Source of the DNA: Hirsutella rhossiliensis
Lineage: Eukaryota > Ascomycota > Sordariomycetes > Hypocreales > Ophiocordycipitaceae
NCBI RefSeq assembly: GCF_020360975.1
Contig: NW_025408667.1
Location: forward strand, 3,162,001 to 3,226,000
Reading direction: 5' to 3'
Length of the DNA stretch: 64,000 nt
Every line of letters starts with the position of its first letter. The stretch's first letter is position 1. Both the position numbers and the translations under genes were made by a program. The notes under the pieces were generated by a model. That model ran no database searches. It saw only the letters and a program-made list of their open reading frames with translations, and was not told where the DNA came from. Below, piece after piece: positions 10,821-19,422 of the stretch.

Positions 10821-11936
10821 ATGATTGTTAACCTTGAGCTAATAGTTCTGTTAGTTCCTCTCATGCTTGTTTTCTACCTCGCGCGGTTTGGTTACTACGC
10901 CCTCTGTAATCGCCTACCAATGCGACTCTACCTTCTATGCGCTACTATCCGCGTTCTCTTTATGTCTTTTTCGTGCCGCGAGATACAGCATCTCTTGCCC
11001 ACAACTAGGCAGGCTTATGACTCATGGATTAGACGTAAGGCCAGGTGCAGCAACGACCCAGCTTTACGGGAAAGACTTGTCCAAGACATCCACCCACTGC
11101 ACTCGGTCGACTCTGCCATTCTCTGGGTTGGGAATCATCGCACAGCCAGGAAATTTGTGCTCTTTTTTCATGGCGGGGGCTTCGTTGGGCCTGCAATATC
11201 CGGCCATTTTGAATGGTGCTGGAATGCATACATCCAGCCAGGGATTAAAGCGGAAGTGGAAGTCGCCGTCGCCGTTCTGCAGTACTCGCTGTGCCCTGGC
11301 GCGAGATTCCCAACCCAACTTTGTCAAGCTGCTGCAGCTCTGGGTTACTTGCTAGATACCGGTGTGCGTCCCGCTGACATCATCATCGGCGGAGACTCCG
11401 CGGGCGCCAACTTAACGATGCAGCTGTTAGGCCATCTTCTTCATCCCCATAAGGACGCTCGCCGCATCGACTTAACAGTACCACTGGCTGCCGCGTTTCT
11501 CGTGTCACCCTGGCTAAGCTGCAATACAGCTACTAAGTCATGCCTCGAAAATGACGGCAATGATATGCTTTCAAGAGGAAGCATCGATAAACTCACCCTA
11601 GAGTTTTTCGGCGAACAGAATGCTTCCAAAACGTCAGCCATGGAAGGATATGCTTGGGCTCTTGTGCTTGATGATAAGGACGCTTGGCTCGAAGGGGTAG
11701 ATATGCTTGTGTCGAATATGTACGTGACAATTGGGAGGAGGGAAGTCCTGGCTGACGATGGAATCGCCCTGGTGGAAAGGCTCAGACTCATAAATATGTC
11801 GTGCCGCATACAACTTGACGAGGCGGACCAGGAGGCACACGACTTCATCCTTCTGGAAGGTCTTATGGAAGAGGTGGGGGATGCGACAAACAGAATGAAG
11901 GACTGGTTCAAATCCATAATTCTTGCTGGCCAATAA
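10821..11936 (+). CDS. Alpha/beta hydrolase (HSL/GDXG-type esterase), membrane-anchored
   Basis: A single exon of 371 residues. The N-terminal residues 4-20 form a hydrophobic segment (LELIVLLVPLMLVFYLA) that could be a signal anchor. The oxyanion-hole motif HGGG is at 117-120, the nucleophile elbow GDSAG is at 191-195 with Ser193, and the likely catalytic His is His340 in EAHDF. The acid is probably in the EVLADD segment near 312-317, though this is less certain. Spacing and motifs match the hormone-sensitive-lipase-like family common in fungal secondary-metabolite clusters, which hydrolyse or transfer small ester groups. It lies 0.6 kb downstream of the HTH fragment, on the same strand as the NRPS-like gene. 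The gene is intact with no RIP signs. Substrate unknown. Confidence 0.85.
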   Translation: MIVNLELIVLLVPLMLVFYLARFGYYALCNRLPMRLYLLCATIRVLFMSFSCREIQHLLPTTRQAYDSWIRRKARCSNDPALRERLVQDIHPLHSVDSAILWVGNHRTARKFVLFFHGGGFVGPAISGHFEWCWNAYIQPGIKAEVEVAVAVLQYSLCPGARFPTQLCQAAAALGYLLDTGVRPADIIIGGDSAGANLTMQLLGHLLHPHKDARRIDLTVPLAAAFLVSPWLSCNTATKSCLENDGNDMLSRGSIDKLTLEFFGEQNASKTSAMEGYAWALVLDDKDAWLEGVDMLVSNMYVTIGRREVLADDGIALVERLRLINMSCRIQLDEADQEAHDFILLEGLMEEVGDATNRMKDWFKSIILAGQ

Positions 11937-13085
11937 CGGGCATAGTCTATCTATATCGGGCATATGATTTGCCCCAATAGGAGACGGGTCTCCTCTGGGG
12001 ACTGTCAATGCGTTGAGGAACGAAACTATAGTACGGCAGCTGTTGAGGCAGCGACAGGAAGATGATGAACTGGCTTGCCCCTTGTAGGCGGACGAGCCGG
12101 GGAATCTACCTAGACCAACGGGTGGCTGCGCTGAAATGAGCTGCATTGCATACTGGATAGTGAATTATACTGCCAGTCGCCTAGAGAAAGTGTCGCATCC
12201 GCCCGTGGAGGGGCGCCCGCAGCAAGTCTTTATAGGAAATTTCCTCCGAGCGTAACAAATAACCTTAATTTAATATTTTCTTTCTATGCCCCCTCTCTCG
12301 GTAATTACCTAAGAGGGAAATAGGTTCATACATTTCTTCCAGGATCATCCTCGTTAAAGGTAATACGGGATATAATCTCAAATTATTTCCCTAAGTGGTT
12401 AATACAGCTCATCATCGCCGCTAACTCGTTGGTGTTACGACTCGACAAGGAATTTTTGAGAGACACCAAGCCCAAAGGACTTCGTCGCTGCCAAACAAAG
12501 CTTCCTCTTGTCAGAACGGTGGTTCTGCGGCTCGGGCCTAATGAGGAAATAGGTAGGTATGCACGATGGATCAAGGCTTAATGCAGCAGCTTATGTGCAG
12601 CTGCAAAAGAGGTTATATTTTTTGTGATCATGTGTGTTCTTGAGGCCTCCTCAGAAGCCTCATTTCTCCTAGGTAAAGGGGGGAAATTGGCTACCAGATG
12701 TATCTGGATGGCGCACGTGATTATGCACGTGATCCAATATGTGTTTCCGACCCGTACTAGTCACGTTAAGCGATGCGCGTTTGCTCGTTACTTCTGGAGG
12801 CCCACTGTACACACATCAGACTTTTCCTAGCCCTTTAATTGACCCCCCCTTTTCCTGCCTCGGCCGCTGCTATGCAAGACGCAAAGATATAGACAATTCG
12901 ATATAATGACGCATACCAGTACATATAATAGCCGGCTCCGGCGAATTGTAATATAAGCCATACTTCTCAAGCGAGTCAAGCCTAAGAAGCTTACTTGAGG
13001 GCAATGCAACAGTGGCTCCTGCACGGGGTTTAAGGTCCGCCATTCTCAGACTGGAAAAGGTAGAAAGTGGAAGAAAATTACTCGG
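11937..13085. other. Intergenic region with one possible exon-like frame
   Basis: No clear gene. On the plus strand an open frame without an ATG runs from about 12325 to the TAA at 12580-12582 (about 85 codons; it includes YFPKWLIQLIIAANSLVLRL and ends ARWIKA). It is preceded by AAATAG, which could be a splice acceptor, so it may be the last exon of a broken gene, but I recognise no family. The rest contains the likely promoter of the sulfotransferase-like gene. The other short ORFs look like noise. Confidence 0.3.
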
Positions 13086-13970
13086 ATGGATATTCCCTCA
13101 CTACCAACATTAGTCTCCCCTGCTTCACCTGCTCTGCGGAAGAAATCAAGATCCATGGATCCCTCAACAGCTACTAGCACCCAGCGGGAGATGAAGATTC
13201 TTTCTTTAGGGCTGCCCCGTACCGGTTCAGCCTCGATTGCCGCAGCTTTGACTATTTTGGGCTATAAAGACGTTTACCACGGTCTCCAGTTATTTAGCAG
13301 CCCAAAAGACAGACATATTCTCAGTCGTGCTGCTGATGCAACATTTCCGGTGTTACCTACCTACACGGGAAAAGGCTTTAAGCGGCGGGACTGGGAGGAG
13401 ATATTCGGTTCATGTGAGGCCAGCACTGACGTCGCAGCCCTGTTCGGTCCCCAACTCGTCAAAGAATACCCCAATGCCAAAGTTATCCTCGTCATTAGGG
13501 AATTTAACGAATGGTACAAGAGTATAGATGAAGCTGTCTTCCAGCAGATGTGGAACTTCGGAGCCGATATTTGCTGCAATTACGTGGAGCCGCTCCTTGG
13601 ATCGGAGTTTGTTGGCTTAGCGCGGAAACTATACCTCGGCTTCTTCGATGCCAAAACCGTGGAGGAAGCTCGAAAGAACGCGCGAACGATTTATGATCGG
13701 CATCACCAGGGATTGCAGGAATTGATACCGCAGGATCAGCTCCTTTTCTATAGGATTGGTGAAGGATGGGAACCGCTGTGCAAGTTCCTGAAAAAACCGC
13801 TCCCGGATGTACAGTTCCCATGGGTCAATGAAAGAGAGAAGCTGAAAACGGAGATCACCGAGCGGATTAGCTCGGAGCTCATTAGTGGTGCCAACTTACT
13901 AACCATGTGGTTAGTGGGGGTTGCAGTTGTAGTTGTTGGGTCGATTTGGGCCTTGACTAAGGTTAACTAG
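13086..13970 (+). CDS. Sulfotransferase-like P-loop protein with C-terminal membrane anchor
   Basis: A single exon of 294 residues. The phosphosulfate-binding loop LGLPRTGSAS is at 41-50 after a strand, followed by AAALTILGYKDVYHG, as in the fungal Sulfotransfer_4-type family. The segment KVILVIREFNEWYKSI near 138-155 fits the second nucleotide-binding region (R...W..S). The last about 25 residues (LLTMWLVGVAVVVVGSIWAL) form one hydrophobic helix, so the protein is probably tail-anchored in an internal membrane. Members of this family are often misnamed as NAD-dependent epimerases; their true activity is largely untested. ATG 13086 gives a 37-residue leader, while in-frame ATGs at 13155 and 13191 are alternatives. 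It is intact and normal in composition. Confidence 0.75.
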   Translation: MDIPSLPTLVSPASPALRKKSRSMDPSTATSTQREMKILSLGLPRTGSASIAAALTILGYKDVYHGLQLFSSPKDRHILSRAADATFPVLPTYTGKGFKRRDWEEIFGSCEASTDVAALFGPQLVKEYPNAKVILVIREFNEWYKSIDEAVFQQMWNFGADICCNYVEPLLGSEFVGLARKLYLGFFDAKTVEEARKNARTIYDRHHQGLQELIPQDQLLFYRIGEGWEPLCKFLKKPLPDVQFPWVNEREKLKTEITERISSELISGANLLTMWLVGVAVVVVGSIWALTKVN

Positions 13971-14702
13971 TATCGCATACAACGGAAGCTCAGAGGACTG
14001 GAAGTTCTTGATTATCTATGCTAGGGGGAAGCAGCTTGCTTCTCTAATAGCTGCGTATACACAAGCAGGAGGCCTCTAATGGGGCGTCTGATAGTCATTC
14101 AGGAATTTTATATTTAACTGCGTGAACTTGAACGCGTTCCATTAAGTTGTAAGTCTGTAGCCAGTAAATAGCATTTGTTGTGCTGACTCTGTCGTGACCT
14201 GATGCTGTATCGCACGGAGGATGAGCAAGTGAGCGTAAATATCAGGGACTGGAAGACTCTTGATTCTTCTATCTAGAGCGTAGCACGGGCTGCATCTTTA
14301 TAGGCGACGCGAGTGAATGACTAGAACCTGATGGAAGGTTATGTGACTGTTAAGGTGGTGACTACTGGGCGAGTCAGGGTTTCAGGCTGATGTACCCTGT
14401 GCGACATCCTGTGTGTGACATGCTGTATAGGGCACGCTGTGCACTATGTAACAACTAGCTAGTGGAATGCAAGGAGCACAATTACGACGAAACATAGAGT
14501 GAAGAGCGGAGCCCAATGATTTAATTGTTGATCTCTGACGGGTTCCTTCAAGGGGTTGTGGCCATCCGATAGGCCTTTATCGATGGACTGTTATTCTGGA
14601 ACTCATGAGGTAGGGGCAGCACAAGACGGGATAAAGATGCATAATCTAGCTAGAAAGAATCGGCCACAGGGCCCTATTTATGCCGTAGTCAGAGGGACCC
14701 TC
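13971..14702. other. Intergenic region, with a diverged duplicate downstream
   Basis: No coding frame. Bases about 14070-14500 share blocks with 15640-15960 in the same order, such as TTGTTGTGCTGACTCTGTCG (14176 and 15878), TTCCATTAAGTTGTA and GGGCACGCTG. This suggests an old duplication or two copies of a non-coding element. Confidence 0.5.
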
Positions 14703-15016
14703 CAGGGTGGTCAGTCGATATCGATATCGATTTAACCGCTGATCGATATCGTATCGATATAAGGATCGATATCGAACGATATCGATAGTAGTTAATCCGA
14801 CCTTTATCCGGTCCGTTTTCCCTAGATAGAGCTACTATATATATTATAATTTTAGAAATAGGACCTAAAAACGAGTTTAGCTTAAACCGATAACGGTAGG
14901 ACTTACTTCTTTTAGTTATATATATACGGGAAATTAGATAGTTTATATACATCGATATCGATCGATATCACTAGTCGGTATCGATATCGTATCGATCGTA
15001 TCGATGACCACCCTGC
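14703..15016. mobile_element. hAT-type MITE, copy 1, with 8-bp target duplication
   Basis: This 314-bp non-coding element has terminal inverted repeats CAGGGTGGTCA (left) and TGACCACCCTG (right). It is flanked by a perfect direct 8-bp duplication GGACCCTC at 14695-14702 and 15017-15024. An 8-bp duplication and CAGGG ends are diagnostic of hAT superfamily insertion. The subterminal regions are packed with ATCGAT/GATATC-type motifs, likely transposase-binding repeats or strong secondary structure. A second, RIP-mutated copy lies at 63068-63381. Confidence 0.85.
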
Positions 15017-16514
15017 GGACCCTCAGGTGACTTACATAGGCACCAAACTGACCCCATACGTGAGGACTTTATAGGTCCCCGATACATGGCCTCATAATGA
15101 TCCTTCAGGTGGCCCTCCCTTGATCCTTCAGGTGACCTACTAACAGCGGTGCCTATACTAGCCGACAGTATGGAATCAATCCATTCAACGTCCACGAAAG
15201 AAACAATAGTTTGATTTTACGGCTTACTCATCCATTGTTCGTGGATTGAGTCCACAAGCACATCAATGGATTGATGTCCACGATGTGAGAATCGTTGACG
15301 ACCCTTGAAGCAATCGCCACAGCGCCAATTTCGTATCCTCAATGGTCAACAATCCCCCTGCCGATGGCATGCATTAGTCCTTCCAACATGGTGTCAACAA
15401 GAAGATAGTCATTAATATCGTTGGTAATGCTCGCGCAAAAACCAGTTTCAAACCAACGAAAGGGCATCATCTTCCCTGCGTTCCTTCCTCATCACCATAA
15501 TTGACAGTGTCCAAATAAAAAATCGGACGTCTTTGGAGTCTGGGATCGAGACCAGGCAGATTGTTAGTGGGAACCTCGACATGAACCAATGATCGGGTAC
15601 TTCGTATTGAGTCTGTCGTCTTGCACGTTGATCAGCCGAGACAAGCCTCCGAGGGGCGTCTGAGAGTCATCAGGTATTTGTTCCATTAAGTTGTACGATT
15701 GTAGCAAGTACATGTGTTATCCGCACACGCGCACTAGGAAAGAGTGAACGATCTATTGATCATTAACTAACTCTAGCTACATAAAGGAGTGGAAGGCTAA
15801 ATCTTGTATAGACATAGCTGACAAAAGTCCACATGATCATAGAACCTTCTAGAGACCACTCTAACAAGACGGCCTTTGTTGTGCTGACTCTGTCGTGACC
15901 AGAAGAGGGCACGCTGCGTACTTTATGACAAGATTTGTTAGCCACACAACGGAAATACATCACAAGATTAGCAGGTGATGAGGTACCACTGCACCACTAC
16001 CCGATTGTCCTTGTTTAGCGTCCACGTCAATCCATTTGTCAATCCACGGACGATCACAGATGGATTGAGTACAGTAAATATGATTGCGACGAAGGAGAAA
16101 CTGAGAGATTTCGAATTGAGGTATTTTGTTCTTGTAGATGACTCATTGAATGGCGGTGTCTCGCGCGACCATGATGAGGCAGAGCCAGAGCTCAGCCTCA
16201 CCACCGACGCGTTGACGCCTGGAATAACGCCAAGCGGGAGGGTGCAAGATACACTTGCATGGTCGAGAATGCGGCAGCAAAGACGACGCCAAGTAGAGAA
16301 TTACTACCATGTTCCGCCCAGCCAAGACATTCTGCAAAAGAAGTATGGAATGCATTCCAACAAGTGCAGTGTACTTGTCGCGTTCGTAGCTTGACACCTC
16401 TGTAAGGTAGGGTGGGTATTTGGTTGAAATATTTCAACCAAATGCCACGCGCATCCAGGCGGTGGGTTGAGGTACTCAAATATTCCTGCGTGGTCGTTCG
16501 TTCCTGCTTGCAAA
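15017..16514. other. Intergenic region with repeated short motifs
   Basis: No convincing gene. Three near-copies of CCTTCAGGTG/CCCTCAGGTG lie at 15021-15136. A cluster of TCAATCCAT / ATGGATTGA motifs next to GTCCAC/GTGGAC occurs at 15176-15290 and 16018-16066. The ORF at 15975-16394 is not supported by any domain. Bases 15640-15960 are the diverged partner of 14070-14500. Confidence 0.45.
16418..16443. repeat. Perfect 26-bp palindrome
   Basis: The arms ATTTGGTTGAAAT and ATTTCAACCAAAT abut with no spacer. It lies 72 bp outside the left end of the hAT element and shares its core with the palindrome at 5673-5698. Confidence 0.85.
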
Positions 16515-17838
16515 CAGTGATCGGAATGGTCCGGTATGGTATGGTATGACCTCTATTATTCTATACCATACTCTCAGCAAGCTGAGAGCGCGGGCGGAAG
16601 GATAAGGGCAGGCACAATTGAGTCCAAACGATGATGCATGTTTTTTCTCTATCTGTGCGACATTGAGGGGGTATTTATACGAATAGATACCTATCTGGGA
16701 CCCGTGGAGGCCCTGAATCAGGGCCAATTCCCGTGTATCCCGATTAGGGCAATGTTCCTCTACTGTATCGATACCTGACTCAAGTCCTTGTGTCTGACCT
16801 GCCTCTTTCACCGGAGTTTATACGTGTGCGGATTAGACCGTCAGTCTGCTCCCTCTGACACATACCATACCACCTGCTGATATCCTTACCGGTATAGCTT
16901 ACCGGTAATACCAGTAATACCGCCAAGACCGCTCAGAATGAGGCGGGTTGCAAAAATAGGGAAATGTATTGGCTACTAGCTGTCAACTTGATCGCTTTCA
17001 TTCTCGCTATCCCCGCTATCTTCGCTATCCTCAGCCCGAGGCTTCCCATACCAGGCACGTAGACACTCACAAGCCTCTATGATATCTGCCTTAAGCCTAC
17101 CTCGACGATCAACTATACCAAGCTTTGCGCTACTAAACAGCCGTTCGCACTTATCTGACATTGGGGAAACTGCAAATAGATCTAGAGCGAAGCGGGCGAG
17201 GTCTCTTTGCGAGTTATAACGGGATAGCCAATAGGCGATAGCCTCATCGCAACCTGCCTCCTCGTCATGCAGCCGGTCGGTCGAAATATACTGCTCATAT
17301 AGATCGGTAGCAGCAGCCGGGCCGTCTATGCGAATGCGCTTATATTCCCTCTGCCGATCGAATGCCGGGTCTAGATCCTTGTCCTTCCTAACTAGAGGTG
17401 GTAGCGCCTCAACAGGGTACCTTCCCTTATACTCTGTCTCCCAGAGCTGCTTCACCGCCAGCTATGCGCTTTCATACCACTTCTGTCTTCCTTCGTCGCC
17501 CTAAAGAACCTATTCTTGCCTAAACTATGCCCACTTTCGATACGGATTAAGTACTTAAGCTGCGTAATACGCTGGCGGAAGATTAGTATCTTTAGGAAAT
17601 CGAGGTTGCCAATTCCGTTGTCGGTTGCTATAATACTCCTCGCACTTTAACCACGTAGCATCTGCATAACCTTAGAGATACTTCTACGTAAAGTTATCGT
17701 TGTCGTCTTCCTCGTAAACGTTATGGTAGTGATCCTTCGTCTCGTTGATCTCGCGAAGAAGACAGTCTAAAGTCGAAAACCAGTTAGCGAGGGATATCTT
17801 GTTTCCTTTAGCAAGCATAGTTGCCGCGAAGAAGTCTT

Positions 17839-18028
17839 TGTAACGGGCAAGCCGCTTTAACGGCGGCTGCGCCGCCTAGCTTCTAGAACCTTCCATTGGC
17901 TCGAAGCTATAAAATGCTATTGTGCTCTCATGTAGTAGATTCTCTTTCTTTCTTTCTTTCTTCTCTATCTTGATAGTAAACAGCATAGGGACTAGTTAGT
18001 TGTATCAACTCACTAGAGGCCTTTCACA
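17839..18028 (+). repeat. 5' LTR of the chromovirus
   Basis: This 190-bp LTR begins TG and ends CA. It holds a TATA box and a (TCTT)n pyrimidine tract before the presumed start of R at 17967. Confidence 0.93.
17908..17914 (+). promoter_or_regulatory. TATA box in U3 of the 5' LTR
   Basis: TATAAAA lies 53 bp upstream of the predicted transcript start (17967), followed by a TCTTTCTTTC tract typical of fungal promoters. The same site occurs in the 3' LTR. Confidence 0.6.
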
Positions 18029-18040
18029 TACTATCAAGAT
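17967..18040 (+). other. Self-priming pair: R start (17967-17978) and primer-binding site (18029-18040)
   Basis: ATCTTGATAGTA at 17967-17978 is the exact reverse complement of TACTATCAAGAT at 18029-18040, which begins directly after the LTR end, where the primer-binding site must lie. In Tf1/sushi elements the 5' end of the transcript folds back and primes its own reverse transcription instead of using a tRNA. A 12-nt match at this position fits that mechanism and predicts transcription starting at about 17967. Confidence 0.75.
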
Positions 18041-18116
18041 CACTGAAGACATTGAAGACACTGAAGACACCGAAGACACTGAAGACACCGAAGACACCGA
18101 AGACACTGAAGACACC
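18041..18116 (+). repeat. 9-bp tandem repeat in the gag leader
   Basis: About eight copies of a GAAGACACT/GAAGACACC unit encode an acidic TED/IED repeat if translated in the gag frame (upstream of the ATG at 18159). It may be an extension of gag if an earlier start is used. Confidence 0.75.
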
Positions 18117-18158
18117 AAACTGAGTCCCGTCGAACTATTAGCGTTCAGCGAAGTCGCG

Positions 18159-19407
18159 ATGGCCGAAGATAACAACAACATGCAGCCGGACGTCCTCAGC
18201 GCCCTGGTTGCCGAGATACGAAGTCTGAGAGAAGAGAGTTCCCGAAGAAACACCCAGTTTGAAGAACGTTTTATTGCCCTGGAACTCCAACAACACCAGC
18301 AAGCCCGTTCGTCTGAACTCCTAGAGCCAACGCCATCTGTCACCCCGGCTGTCCCCATTGAGGACACTCGTGTGGTCGCCACTCACAACCCTCACAACCA
18401 AGCGCCCCAAATTACGAGACATACCGAAATTCGGCGGCGACAAGGCCCAGTGGCGAAGCTGGAAACTAGAAACCGAAGGAAAGCTACGAGTCGACAAAGA
18501 AGCCCTTGGAGATGCAGAAGGCCACTTTATGTACATCTTCATGAGCCTAGAAGGCAAGGCTAAAGACAACGTGACCACATTTGTGGAGATGCAAACCGAG
18601 AAGAAAACGTTCAATGTTGCTGAACTACTCAACCGCCTCGAATTGCTGTACGGGAGAGGGATCGCAAGCGAGAGCTACACGCAACCTGCATTCGATTAAG
18701 CAAGGAGAGAATGAACCGTTCACGTCCTTTTACCCCGCTTTGAGAGGGAGATCGCCAATGCCAACGCCGAGTATTGGCCAGATGACAGCAAGATTTCCTA
18801 CCTCCAGGAGGCACTAAACGATAAAATGAAAGCAGCCCTCATAGGCTCTGACCCCTCTGCCATCAGCAGCTATGTTGGGCTGGCGAGGAGGTGCGATTCG
18901 CTGAGCAGCCAGATGGAATTGTTGGGTCAGTGGAAAAGGCCTCGAGGCAACACAAAGAGTTCGGACAACTATGACAACCACCAGAATCATGGAGGCCAGG
19001 CTGCCCAGAAACAGCCTGGCCAGAAAACCGAAGTTAGACGAGAGGATATGATGGAATGGGAACCAACTCTACAAGCATCCGCGAAAGTGAACGCTGCGCG
19101 CACCCGCAGTGATAAGAACACATATGGTTACCAATCCAAGCGACCAGAAGACCAAGCGCTGTTGGGCAAGCGTGCCAAGTGGGTCGACCAGGCCGAGATG
19201 GACGCCCGTTACCGTGAAGGGCGTTGCCTCCGTTGTGGAAGAGACAACTGCAGAATCGAGCGCTGTCCATTGGCTGCGCCTATCCGACCCGCAAACACGA
19301 CCCGACGCACTCAGGTCAATGCCGTGACCCCGTCACGACCAGCGGTCACTAAAGCCGAGGTCGCCGAAGACGATACTTCTTCTCATAACGATGAAGATTC
19401 AGACTAG
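18159..19407 (+). pseudogene. Chromovirus gag, frameshifted
   Basis: The ATG at 18159 opens a coiled-coil-like N-terminus (IRSLREESSRRN...ALELQQHQQ). The frame then changes near 18390, 18660 and 18800. Typical Gag core sequence (KFGGDKAQWRSWKLE, GRGIASESYTQ) follows. Near 19225 lies a degraded zinc knuckle CLRCGRDNCRIERC in place of the usual CCHC spacing. It ends with TAG at 19405-19407. With frames joined it would be about 415 residues. The shifts are single-base indels, not RIP stops, so they could also be sequencing errors. Confidence 0.8.
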
Positions 19408-19422
19408 GGACACGCGGCGGCT

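Noticed and set aside
14715..15000. CRISPR-like or satellite array from the repeated ATCGAT words
   Set aside because: The words are not regularly spaced and fall inside the inverted-repeat ends of the MITE.
15975..16394. 139-codon plus-strand ORF
   Set aside because: No recognisable domain, unusual composition, overlaps equally long ORFs on the other strand, and sits in a region of short non-coding repeats.
18000..18158. Longer gag starting upstream in the LTR
   Set aside because: The frame is open from the LTR, but the first ATG in it is 18159 and the upstream part includes the primer-binding site and a tandem repeat. A non-ATG start cannot be shown.
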